NCBI RefSeq assembly: GCF_002399615.1 | Contig: NZ_DHDZ01000009.1 | Location: 18,295 to 30,687, forward strand | DNA: 12,393 nucleotides | Origin: Pedobacter sp. UBA4863 | GTDB taxonomy: Bacteria; Bacteroidota; Bacteroidia; Sphingobacteriales; Sphingobacteriaceae | Direction: 5' to 3' | Part shown: positions 1 through 6,751 of the stretch, in pieces | Layout of the letters: the number at the start of each line of letters is the position of its first letter | Numbering within the stretch: position 1 is the stretch's first letter | The notes under the pieces: model-generated | What the model was told of the DNA's origin: nothing | Database searches by the model: none | The model's input: only the letters and a program-made list of their open reading frames with translations | Translations under genes and position numbers: made by a program

Positions 1-15
1 GGGGAGGATTTAAAC

Positions 16-41
16 TTGATATACAAATATTTGCATATCAA
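16..41. repeat. 26-bp imperfect palindrome
   Basis: The left arm TTGATATACAAAT (16-28) is the reverse complement of the right arm ATTTGCATATCAA (29-41) except for one base pair, so 12 of 13 positions match with no spacer. It could be an operator for a dimeric regulator. It could also be the AT-rich terminator hairpin of a gene to the left of the window, because a T-rich stretch (TTATTTATTGTTTTAT) follows. The adjoining gene on the left is not visible, so the role cannot be decided. The rest of 1-215 holds only a small TAGTA-AA-TACTA dyad at 140-151 and no clear promoter. Confidence 0.5.
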
Positions 42-215
42 TTATTTATTGTTTTATGGGTAAGGCACTACGGGTATTAAGCTATAAAATTGTTCTTACC
101 TGTTTTGCTAAATTAAAACAAATTCGCTTTTTCAGTAAATAGTAAATACTAAGCTCAGCACCCTACCCAAAAACAACCTTCACCTTTTTTTGTTATCTAA
201 GCAACAATACCATTT

Positions 216-2648
216 ATGAAACGTTGGCTCAAGATATCCTTAAAAATAGTAGGCGCTTTATTAATTATGTTTATTCTTTTTTGGATAGGTGCAGCCTATT
301 ATATCCATCAAAACAACAAAGCTATTCTTGCTAAAATTCTAACTCAGGTAAATACCACCGTTAAGGGTACGGTTAGGGTTTCGCACATGGAAACTACCTT
401 ATTAAAAGGCTTCCCCGGGGTATCGGTATCATTAAAAAATGTATCGCTACGCGATAGCCTATGGGGCCAGCACCAACACGACCTACTAAACGCTAAAGAC
501 ATTGACATTAGCTTAAATGTTTTATCACTGTTAGTGGGCACTATTAATATCCGCAAAATTGCCATCAATAATGCCAGCATTTACCTCTATACCGCTACCA
601 ACGGCTACAGCAACGCCGAAATGTTTAGCAAAGCCAACACAGCTCAAAAAAATGATGAAAACTCTAACAGCGCTTTACAAATAAGGTTAATAGATTTTAA
701 CAAAGTTGATTTGGTAATTGACAATCAGAAACGTTTCAAATTATTTAGCTTTTATGTAAATGAATTGAAGGGGAAAATAAAATATCCGCTAGGCAGGTGG
801 GATGGAGATTTTAAAGTAAACATCTTAATTAGAAGCTTTGCCTTTAACACTCTAAAAGGAAGTTTTCTAAAAGACAAAACCATTAGCGGCAACATGAAAG
901 CACATTATGATGATGGTGGCGAAATTATCATTATTGACCAAAAGCCAATTAAAATAGGCAACGACACTTTTAGTATTGGCGCAAATATTAACACGGCCAA
1001 AAACAACTCCGCTTTTTCTATTGCCATTAGGGCCGATAAACTTTTGTACCCAAACGTGGCCAAGTTGCTCGCTCCTAACATTTCATCGAAACTGTTAAAA
1101 TTTGACCTAGCAAAACCCATAGACATTACCGCTAGTATTATTGACGATGGCAGCAAAAGTAGTCGCGACCCACTTATTAACGTCAGCATAAAAGTTAAAG
1201 AAAATACAGTAACCATTCCCTCTGGAGAACTTCAGCAATGCAGTTTTACGGGTTTTTTCACTAACAAAGACACTACAAACAGGCCTATTGGCGACGCTAA
1301 CTCGTTAATTAGGTTTTACGATTTAAAGGCAAATTATTATGGTGCGCCAATACGGGTTGACACGTTTAGCATAACCAACCTAGAGAAACCAATAGCCAAG
1401 GGCTTAGTCACATCGAAATTTGAGCTAAAGCAACTAAACGAATATTTTGAAGAAGAAAATTTTAAATTTGGTAAAGGCACTGCCGATTTAAGTTTATTTT
1501 GCCAAGCCGACATAGACAGTTTTTTATTTACCAAACCAGTTATACACGGCAAAGTTGCCATTAAAAATGCAGACATTACTTACCTTCCACGCAACTTAAA
1601 GCTCATCAATAACTCCGTGGAGTTGAATTTCAACCACAAAGATTTAAACATTAGCAACAGCAAATTTCAACTGGGCAACAGCATACTTACTGTAAACTGT
1701 ACCATTGCAAATTTTTTAAACTTCTACTACACTGATCCTCAAAAAATAGACATCAACGTAAGCTTAAACAGCCCCAACTTACATTTAAGTGAATTGGTAC
1801 CTTTTTTATCACCTCGTCATATAAAACATCGTAAAAGTTCTACAAAAAATGCCATAAAAGCAGCTTCCGTACAGTTAAGCACAGCCTTAGAATCCTCAAA
1901 AGTACATTTAATGCTAAATGTTAACCGGATAGTTTACAACAACTTTGTAGCCAATAAGGTAAAAGCCAACATCTCGTTAATAGGCAATGGCGTTTATTTA
2001 AACAAAATGACAGCGCAACACGCTGGTGGAAATATTAATGCAAACGGAAAGATAGAGCAACAGGGCACAATAAACAAGCTTAGCTTTAATGCCAGCGTAA
2101 ATCGCGTTAGCGTAAAAGACTTTTTCTATGCCTTTGACAATTTCGGACAGCAATCTGTTACCAGCAAAAACCTAGCAGGATTTTTATCTGCAAACGTTAA
2201 CGCTGCTGGCAATATTACCACAAAAGGGAACCTTGTACCAAAATCTATGTACGGCAAAGTAAATTTCACCTTAGACCAAGCTGCATTAGTTGGTTTTGAG
2301 CCTTTAGAAAAAGTAGGCAAATTTATATTTAGAAGCAGAAACCTTTCTAATATAGCATTAGAAAAACTGAATGGCAAACTTACGTTACGCGGCGATCATG
2401 TTGATATTAGCCCAATGAAGGTAAATTCTACAGCCATTAATTTTGATGTAAAGGGCGTTTACGGTTTTAACAGCGGCACCAACATTGCACTAGATATTCC
2501 GTTACGAGACCCTAAAAAAAGCGCCCAAATTATTGACCCCGAAGAGCGTGAGCTGGCTCGCATGAAAGGCATTGTACTGCATCTTAAAGCTGTAGATGAA
2601 AATGGAACACTTAAAATTAAATGGAATAAAAAGAAAGACAGAGAATAA
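216..2648 (+). CDS. AsmA-family envelope protein
   Basis: This 810-residue protein has the architecture of the AsmA family. A short basic start (MKRWLK) and one membrane segment (about residues 8-28) are followed by a long periplasmic region rich in beta-strand repeats. An AsmA C-terminal-like region spans about residues 600-765 and includes VNRVSVKDFFYAF near 627-639, the stretch around KVGKFIFRSRN near 696-706, and a closing LRDPKKS near 761. AsmA-clan proteins are anchored in the inner membrane, reach toward the outer membrane, and are linked to phospholipid transfer and outer-membrane homeostasis; applying that role here is inference from the family. The ATG at 216 lies just before the membrane segment and no better upstream start is visible. 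There is no Shine-Dalgarno, as is usual for the phylum. The tail is lysine-rich (KIKWNKKKDRE). It stands alone and converges on the hemerythrin gene across 42 nt with no clear terminator hairpin. Confidence 0.85.
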   Translation: MKRWLKISLKIVGALLIMFILFWIGAAYYIHQNNKAILAKILTQVNTTVKGTVRVSHMETTLLKGFPGVSVSLKNVSLRDSLWGQHQHDLLNAKDIDISLNVLSLLVGTINIRKIAINNASIYLYTATNGYSNAEMFSKANTAQKNDENSNSALQIRLIDFNKVDLVIDNQKRFKLFSFYVNELKGKIKYPLGRWDGDFKVNILIRSFAFNTLKGSFLKDKTISGNMKAHYDDGGEIIIIDQKPIKIGNDTFSIGANINTAKNNSAFSIAIRADKLLYPNVAKLLAPNISSKLLKFDLAKPIDITASIIDDGSKSSRDPLINVSIKVKENTVTIPSGELQQCSFTGFFTNKDTTNRPIGDANSLIRFYDLKANYYGAPIRVDTFSITNLEKPIAKGLVTSKFELKQLNEYFEEENFKFGKGTADLSLFCQADIDSFLFTKPVIHGKVAIKNADITYLPRNLKLINNSVELNFNHKDLNISNSKFQLGNSILTVNCTIANFLNFYYTDPQKIDINVSLNSPNLHLSELVPFLSPRHIKHRKSSTKNAIKAASVQLSTALESSKVHLMLNVNRIVYNNFVANKVKANISLIGNGVYLNKMTAQHAGGNINANGKIEQQGTINKLSFNASVNRVSVKDFFYAFDNFGQQSVTSKNLAGFLSANVNAAGNITTKGNLVPKSMYGKVNFTLDQAALVGFEPLEKVGKFIFRSRNLSNIALEKLNGKLTLRGDHVDISPMKVNSTAINFDVKGVYGFNSGTNIALDIPLRDPKKSAQIIDPEERELARMKGIVLHLKAVDENGTLKIKWNKKKDRE

Positions 2649-2690
2649 TTTTTAAGACTACAACTCGTTTTCGAACTTTCTATTACAGCA

Positions 2691-3155
2691 TTAATCTTTC
2701 CAAAACTCATCGCTCCAGTCATCGCATAACACATCGTGGTGGTGCTGTGCAATGGCATCAAGCTGTGCCTCACTTGCCATTTGCTGTATCTCGCTAAACA
2801 AGATACGCTCTTCGAACCTAATGTGCTGTTCTAGTTCTTCTGCTATGGCATTTAAAGCATTTACCACATCTTCTTCTTGGTTAAAAAGCTGTGCTATGCT
2901 ATGATGTTCGGCAATTGCCCTTTTTAACAGCTCGTTATCTTTAGGCAGAACCACAAAAACAAACTTTTCTTCTTCCTCAAAATGTGATTGTAAATGATTT
3001 GCCCAAAACCAGTTGGCATATTGCTTTATACGTGCTGTGGCGACATTTCTTTTAAAGCCTTCGCGTATTTTCCAACATAACAATAACCCATGATGGTGTT
3101 CTCGGCTTAATGGCCGTAACGCTTCATGTCTTTTTATAGGTTTGTTCTCCATCAT
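2691..3155 (-). CDS. Hemerythrin HHE domain protein
   Basis: This is a 154-residue, mostly helical soluble protein with the spaced His/Glu pattern of a di-iron hemerythrin-like fold: HHHG at 20-23, H54/H58 with E62 (H-x3-E), H84/H85, and H111 with E115 (H-x3-E). Such proteins bind O2, NO or iron, or sense redox state. The exact ligand is unknown here. There is no membrane segment, signal peptide or fused output domain. The start ATG overlaps the stop of the upstream DUF488 gene as TAATG, which implies translational coupling and one transcript. A second ATG follows directly (MM), so the true start could be one codon later. The C-terminal His cluster HHH (138-140) may also take part in metal binding. 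The family assignment is firm; the function is inferred. Confidence 0.83.
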   Translation of the reverse strand: MMENKPIKRHEALRPLSREHHHGLLLCWKIREGFKRNVATARIKQYANWFWANHLQSHFEEEEKFVFVVLPKDNELLKRAIAEHHSIAQLFNQEEDVVNALNAIAEELEQHIRFEERILFSEIQQMASEAQLDAIAQHHHDVLCDDWSDEFWKD

Positions 3156-3520
3156 TATTTGGCATTAAGTTTTAACTTATTTAAAACATTTAAAAGTACT
3201 AGCGCATGATTAATTTTTTCGTCTTTAGCGGCGTACAGCAACGTGAGTTTTTGGTGTTGGGCCAGGGCCAGCAACCGTTCTATGTCTTGCGGCTTGGCAT
3301 ACAACTCCAGTTCATACCGCTCAGAAAATCGCTTAAAATTTTCGGCTTTATGGTTAAACCATTTTCTCAGCTCAACAGATGGTGCTATTTCTTTATTCCA
3401 CTCCTCAATGGCTGCCCGCTCTTTTTTAACACCCCGCGGCCATAACCTATCTATCAACATCCTATAGCCATCTGCCTTTACAGGTTCTTCATAAATTCTT
3501 TTAATTGCAATAGTTGACAT
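3155..3520 (-). CDS. DUF488 family protein (YeaO-like)
   Basis: This is a 121-residue soluble protein of the DUF488/YeaO family, at the usual full length for the family. Family hallmarks seen are KRIYE (7-11), DGYR (17-20), RLWPRG (25-30), W41, APS (46-48), LRKWFNH (51-57) and F-x2-RY-x-LEL (65-73). No biochemical role is established for the family that I can state with certainty. The start is supported by an unusually good Shine-Dalgarno for this phylum (AGGGAGG, 7 nt upstream). The gene follows mtgA after 95 nt and overlaps the hemerythrin gene by one base. That pairing suggests a shared job, perhaps redox or metal stress, but this is inference from context only. Confidence 0.82.
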   Translation of the reverse strand: MSTIAIKRIYEEPVKADGYRMLIDRLWPRGVKKERAAIEEWNKEIAPSVELRKWFNHKAENFKRFSERYELELYAKPQDIERLLALAQHQKLTLLYAAKDEKINHALVLLNVLNKLKLNAK

Positions 3521-3527
3521 TTATTTT

Positions 3528-3534
3528 CCTCCCT
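3528..3534 (-). promoter_or_regulatory. Strong Shine-Dalgarno for the DUF488 gene
   Basis: AGGGAGG on the minus strand ends 7 nt before the ATG at 3520 and contains the GGAGG core. It is the only clear Shine-Dalgarno I noticed in the window. Bacteroidota mRNAs mostly lack one, so this pair of genes may be translated more strongly or independently of mtgA. Confidence 0.55.
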
Positions 3535-3563
3535 TAGCTATTGGATGTAATTTACAATACAAA

Positions 3564-3579
3564 AAACCAATATTGGTTT
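3564..3579. promoter_or_regulatory. 16-bp perfect palindrome, possible operator
   Basis: AAACCAATATTGGTTT is perfectly self-complementary and sits in the 95-nt gap between mtgA and the DUF488 gene, 44 nt before the DUF488 start. It may be the binding site of a dimeric regulator controlling the DUF488-hemerythrin pair. Read on the minus strand it can also form a 6-bp hairpin with an ATAT loop followed by a few more Ts, a weak terminator or attenuator. I see no full -33/-7 promoter beside it. Confidence 0.4.
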
Positions 3580-3615
3580 AAGAAATGTCATTAGTTTAAA
3601 ACTTAAGTCATGCCA

Positions 3616-4341
3616 CTAAAAATCTAATGGTCCTAGTAGGCGCATATTTCGCATAATCAAATACTGCCTGTGCTTAATATAACGCGTAGCTTTATTGGGG
3701 TTCCACCGCAACGGGTTAGGGAAACAGGCTGCTAACAGCGCTGCTTCTGCCCTACTCATCTTCATGCAAGAGTGTCCATAATATTTTTGAGCTGCAGCTT
3801 CGGCGCCGTAAATACCATCGCCCATTTCTATCACATTCAAATACACCTCTAAAATGCGCTCTTTACTCCACAACACTTCTATCAGCAGCGTAAAATAAGC
3901 TTCAAAAGCTTTTCTAACATAAGAGCGCCCAGGCCATAAAAACACATTTTTAGCAGTTTGCTGCGAAATGGTACTGCCTCCCTTTACTTTCTTTTTCCCG
4001 ATCTTATTATTGTTTTTGTACGCCTTTTCTATGGCTTTCAAATCGAAGCCCATGTGTTGGAGAAAAAGCTGGTCTTCGGAAGATACGGCCGCACGCTTCA
4101 TATTATCGGAAATATCTTCAAATTTGACCCATTGTTTTTTAATCTTCGCTGGCTTTCCATCCGCTTTGCGCTCCCAATTACGTTGCACCATTAAAAAGGT
4201 AATTGGCGGATTAATGAAACGATAGGCCAGCACCCAAACTAGAGAAAACACAAAAAACCACAACAATATTTTTCCTGCAACAATTGCAATGCGCTTAAAT
4301 AAAGGCTTTTTTGCATTCGATTTGGTTTGTTTACGAGCCAT
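3616..4341 (-). CDS. mtgA: Monofunctional peptidoglycan glycosyltransferase
   Basis: This GT51 enzyme polymerises lipid II into glycan strands at the outer face of the inner membrane. It is 241 residues long, typical for MtgA, with no transpeptidase domain. A basic N-terminus is followed by one membrane segment (about 18-40). The GT51 motifs are intact: SSEDQLFLQHMGFD (87-100) with catalytic Glu89; GGSTISQQTAKN (121-132); RKAFEAYF (143-150), in which Glu147 is the likely second catalytic Glu; and the run from KERILEVYLN through GIYGAEAAAQ (160-184). The ATG at 4341 is the only sensible start, since the next Met is residue 51, past the anchor. A TACCTTTG promoter element lies only four bases upstream, so the message may be leaderless. 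It diverges from nth and is followed by the DUF488-hemerythrin pair. Confidence 0.95.
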   Translation of the reverse strand: MARKQTKSNAKKPLFKRIAIVAGKILLWFFVFSLVWVLAYRFINPPITFLMVQRNWERKADGKPAKIKKQWVKFEDISDNMKRAAVSSEDQLFLQHMGFDLKAIEKAYKNNNKIGKKKVKGGSTISQQTAKNVFLWPGRSYVRKAFEAYFTLLIEVLWSKERILEVYLNVIEMGDGIYGAEAAAQKYYGHSCMKMSRAEAALLAACFPNPLRWNPNKATRYIKHRQYLIMRNMRLLGPLDF

Positions 4342-4345
4342 GGTA

Positions 4346-4376
4346 CAAAGGTAGAATTTTTGAGTTAAGGTGTAAA
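4346..4376 (-). promoter_or_regulatory. Putative mtgA promoter (Bacteroidota type)
   Basis: On the minus strand TTTA (4376-4373), a 19-nt spacer and TACCTTTG (4353-4346) match the -33/-7 pattern of Bacteroidota sigma-ABfr promoters, with the upstream box one base off TTTG. The expected transcription start falls at about 4342-4341, on the start codon itself. The motif alone arises by chance in AT-rich DNA; its position and spacing raise its weight. Confidence 0.55.
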
Positions 4377-4409
4377 CTACTAAACCTTTCTCAATAAGCT
4401 AACGAACTC

Positions 4410-4440
4410 TTGAACCAATGAACTAATAATTGTAATTTCG
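4410..4440 (+). promoter_or_regulatory. Putative nth promoter
   Basis: TTG (4410-4412), a 20-nt spacer and TAATTTCG (4433-4440, one base off TAnnTTTG) precede the ATG at 4444. Transcription would start at or within a base or two of the start codon, giving a leaderless message like that proposed for the divergent mtgA. Confidence 0.45.
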
Positions 4441-4443
4441 CTT

Positions 4444-5124
4444 ATGCTAAAAAAAGAACGTTACCGTCATTTTGTAGAGCATTTTTCTACCAAACAGCCA
4501 CATGCAGAAACCGAGCTTCATTATAACAATCCCTATCAGTTATTGGTGGCGGTAATTTTATCGGCACAATGTACAGACAAGCGCATTAATCAGGTAACCC
4601 CTGCCCTTTTTCAACGTTTCCCAAATGCAAAGGCCTTGGCAGAAACCACGCCAGACATTGTGTTTGATTATATTAGAAGCGTAAGCTACCCGAACAACAA
4701 AGCCAAACATTTGGTGGGCATGGCCAACATGCTCTTAAACGATTTTAACAACGAGGTACCTTCTGATGTAAAGGAATTACAGAAAATGCCCGGTGTGGGA
4801 CGCAAAACTGCCAACGTAATAGCTTCGGTAGTATATAACGAGCCTGCAATGGCTGTAGATACCCATGTATTTAGGGTAGCCAACCGTTTGGGCCTAACCA
4901 AAGGAAAAACACCTTTGGCCGTAGAAAAAGATTTGGTAAAAAACTTACCAGAACATACCATTGCAATGGCGCACCATTGGCTAATTTTACATGGCAGGTA
5001 CGTTTGCGTGGCCCGCAGTCCAAAATGCGATATATGTGAATTAACTCATTTTTGCCAATATTACGAAAAGCTACAAAAAGCTAAAAAAGTGAGGAAAACC
5101 TCGAAAATAAGAATAAATACATAG
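4444..5124 (+). CDS. nth: Endonuclease III
   Basis: This bifunctional DNA glycosylase/AP lyase removes oxidised pyrimidines in base-excision repair. At 226 residues it is slightly longer than the usual 211 because of a basic C-terminal tail (after about residue 205, rich in Lys/Arg). Seen are the SAQCTD segment (40-45), the helix-hairpin-helix LQKMPGVGRKTANV (112-125) with catalytic Lys121, and the HhH-GPD Asp139 in VDTHVFR. The four cysteines of the [4Fe-4S] cluster, Cys188, 195, 198 and 204, have the canonical spacing C-x6-C-x2-C-x5-C. All key residues are present, so the enzyme should be active. It diverges from mtgA and is followed by recA 230 nt downstream on the same strand, but a separate recA promoter suggests they are not one unit. 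Confidence 0.96.
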   Translation: MLKKERYRHFVEHFSTKQPHAETELHYNNPYQLLVAVILSAQCTDKRINQVTPALFQRFPNAKALAETTPDIVFDYIRSVSYPNNKAKHLVGMANMLLNDFNNEVPSDVKELQKMPGVGRKTANVIASVVYNEPAMAVDTHVFRVANRLGLTKGKTPLAVEKDLVKNLPEHTIAMAHHWLILHGRYVCVARSPKCDICELTHFCQYYEKLQKAKKVRKTSKIRINT

Positions 5125-5125
5125 G

Positions 5126-5187
5126 CAGGTGGGGACACCCACCTACAGCCATAGCTACAGTTTGGTGTCAGCACCAAACCCAACCTG
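5126..5187. repeat. Tandem hairpin element after nth
   Basis: Two perfect 7-bp hairpins lie in a row: AGGTGGG-GACA-CCCACCT (5127-5144) and TTTGGTG-TCAG-CACCAAA (5161-5178). They are separated by ACAGCCATAGCTACAG, which belongs to a direct repeat of CTACAG (5143-5148 and 5155-5160). The outer flanks can also pair, 5126-5134 with 5179-5187 (8 of 9). The first loop region GACACC (5134-5139) is the exact complement of GGTGTC (5164-5169) in the second hairpin, so an alternative fold exists. No T-run follows, so it is not a classical terminator. It resembles a REP-like intergenic element, or a structured 3' end that protects the nth message. Confidence 0.5.
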
Positions 5188-5248
5188 TAAAATATTAATA
5201 TCATTTTTAAACAGTTTCTAATACTTTAAAAAATATTTCTAAAAATAA

Positions 5249-5280
5249 TTGCATAAATTTAAAACATTTCGATATTTTTG
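5249..5280 (+). promoter_or_regulatory. Putative recA promoter
   Basis: TTG (5249-5251), a 21-nt spacer and TATTTTTG (5273-5280) fit the Bacteroidota -33/-7 pattern. Transcription would begin near 5284, giving a leader of about 70 nt before the recA ATG at 5355. I see no LexA-type SOS box. The region is very AT-rich, so chance matches are likely. Confidence 0.45.
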
Positions 5281-5354
5281 CTAAAATTATTAGTTAAAAA
5301 TAATTAGTGGTTGCCGAAACGTATTAGTATATTTATTCCCAGAATTTAAAAGAC

Positions 5355-6365
5355 ATGAATCCAAATACAGAAAAATTAAAAGCATTACAGCTTACCTTAG
5401 ATAAACTTGAAAAATCTTACGGTAAAGGCTCTATCATGAAACTTGGCGACCAAGCAGTAGAAAGCATGGACGTTATCTCTACGGGCTCTATTAGTTTAGA
5501 TATTGCGCTGGGTGTAGGCGGTGTACCAAAAGGACGTGTAATTGAAATTTATGGACCAGAATCGTCTGGTAAAACCACTTTAGCTACACACATTATTGCC
5601 GAAGCCCAGAAAAAAGGTGGCATTGCTGCAATTATTGATGCGGAACATGCTTTTGATAAATTTTATGCCAAGAAATTAGGTGTTGATACCGACAACCTAT
5701 TGATTTCTCAGCCCGATAATGGTGAACAAGCTTTAGAAATTGCAGACAACTTAATCCGTTCTGGCGCTATTGATGTAATTGTAATCGACTCTGTTGCGGC
5801 ATTGGTACCAAAAGCAGAAATTGAAGGCGAAATGGGCGATAGCAAAATGGGCTTGCAAGCTCGTTTAATGAGCCAGGCCCTGCGTAAATTAACGGGTACA
5901 ATTGCTAAAACCGGATGTTGCTGTATTTTCATTAACCAACTACGTGAAAAAATTGGTGTAATGTTCGGCAACCCAGAAACCACTACGGGTGGTAATGCGC
6001 TAAAGTTTTATGCTTCGGTACGTTTAGATATTCGCAGAACTTCTCAAATTAAAGATTCTGATGAAGTTTCGGGTAACCGCGTTAAAGTAAAAATTGTAAA
6101 GAACAAAGTTGCACCTCCTTTCCGTTTGGCAGAGTTTGACATTATGTTTGGTGAAGGTATTTCTAAAACTGGCGAGATCATAGATTTAGGTGTTGATTTT
6201 GGCATCATTAAAAAAGCAGGTTCTTGGTTTTCTTACGGAGACACTAAACTAGGCCAAGGTAGAGATGCCGTTAAACAGCTTTTGCTAGATAACCCAGAAT
6301 TGTCAGAAGAAATTGAAACTCGTATTAGAACAGAAGTAACAGGAGAACAGTTAGAGGAGAATTAG
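5355..6365 (+). CDS. recA: Recombinase RecA
   Basis: RecA forms ATP-dependent filaments on single-stranded DNA, drives homologous strand exchange and can stimulate self-cleavage of LexA-like repressors. The 336 residues are a normal full length. Walker A GPESSGKTT is at 67-75, the catalytic Glu97 is in DAEHAFD, and Walker B ends at Asp145 in VIVIDS. The allosteric Gln195 sits in FINQLREK, and the L2 loop region MFGNPETTTGGNALKFYAS follows (about 203-221). Three consecutive cysteines (188-190) precede the FINQ motif. This differs from the E. coli sequence; I recall it from other Bacteroidota RecA proteins but could not check. The C-terminal tail is acidic (EQLEEN), as expected for autoregulation of DNA binding. 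There is no Shine-Dalgarno, and a strong terminator follows the stop. Confidence 0.98.
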   Translation: MNPNTEKLKALQLTLDKLEKSYGKGSIMKLGDQAVESMDVISTGSISLDIALGVGGVPKGRVIEIYGPESSGKTTLATHIIAEAQKKGGIAAIIDAEHAFDKFYAKKLGVDTDNLLISQPDNGEQALEIADNLIRSGAIDVIVIDSVAALVPKAEIEGEMGDSKMGLQARLMSQALRKLTGTIAKTGCCCIFINQLREKIGVMFGNPETTTGGNALKFYASVRLDIRRTSQIKDSDEVSGNRVKVKIVKNKVAPPFRLAEFDIMFGEGISKTGEIIDLGVDFGIIKKAGSWFSYGDTKLGQGRDAVKQLLLDNPELSEEIETRIRTEVTGEQLEEN

Positions 6366-6388
6366 GCAATTATTTCTAATTAGAATAA

Positions 6389-6426
6389 AAAAAGCTCGCA
6401 AGTCAATTAAGATTTGCGAGCTTTTT
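6389..6426. terminator. Rho-independent terminator, likely bidirectional
   Basis: A 13-bp stem pairs AAAAAGCTCGCAA (6389-6401) with TTGCGAGCTTTTT (6414-6426) around a 12-nt loop. The GC-rich core GCTCGCAA followed by a T-run terminates recA about 24 nt after its stop. The matching A-run on the left gives the same structure on the minus strand, where it would end the tsaD-small protein transcript. Bases 6427-6510 show nothing else. Confidence 0.88.
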
Positions 6427-6510
6427 ATTTCAACAGCCATATTTAAAAAAATTAAACCCGTCCAATAGCTTTCTTATTTTTATCCTCTAAAGAAATTAGA
6501 ATTTAACTTA

Positions 6511-6741
6511 TTACCTAAAACTCGATGGCTTTGGTGCAGCATGCTCTTGCGGTTGCAAACCTTTCTCTTTCACAAAAGAAGCATCAAGTCTTATGATGGT
6601 ATATGCTGCTATAATAGCCCCGATGAGCAAAAGTACTAAACCCAAATAATTCTTCTTCTTATCTTGTTTAATTACCCAAATTAAAAATACGATTAACGGT
6701 ATGGCCAATAAGCCAAAAAAGATATAACTGGTTGCTTGCAT
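6511..6741 (-). CDS. Small two-helix membrane protein, unknown
   Basis: I do not recognise this 76-residue protein. It has two predicted membrane helices, about residues 5-24 (ending FLIWVI) and 32-51 (around GLVLLLIGAIIAAYTII). A short basic loop KQDKKKN (25-31) joins them, which by the positive-inside rule would be cytoplasmic. A hydrophilic tail contains prolines and basic residues and ends PKPSSFR. The ATG at 6741 lies 10 nt after the tsaD stop, so the two are almost certainly co-transcribed, and the terminator at 6389-6426 closes the unit. The clean hydrophobic pattern and tight spacing support a real gene. No function should be assigned. Confidence 0.75.
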   Translation of the reverse strand: MQATSYIFFGLLAIPLIVFLIWVIKQDKKKNYLGLVLLLIGAIIAAYTIIRLDASFVKEKGLQPQEHAAPKPSSFR

Positions 6742-6751
6742 ATTTATGGTA

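Noticed and set aside
2649..2690. Terminator between the convergent AsmA-family and hemerythrin genes
   Set aside because: I looked for a stem followed by a T-run on either strand and found none in these 42 nt.
3206..3467. Two overlapping plus-strand open frames of 74-79 codons
   Set aside because: They are opposite the well-conserved DUF488 gene and look like shadow frames with no family features.
5127..5178. Intrinsic terminator of nth
   Set aside because: The hairpins are strong but no T-run follows either one, so they are better described as a structured repeat.
5285..5305. AATTATT/AATAATT dyad near the recA transcription start as an SOS operator
   Set aside because: Only A/T bases in a very AT-rich stretch, with no match to a known LexA box; chance is a sufficient explanation.
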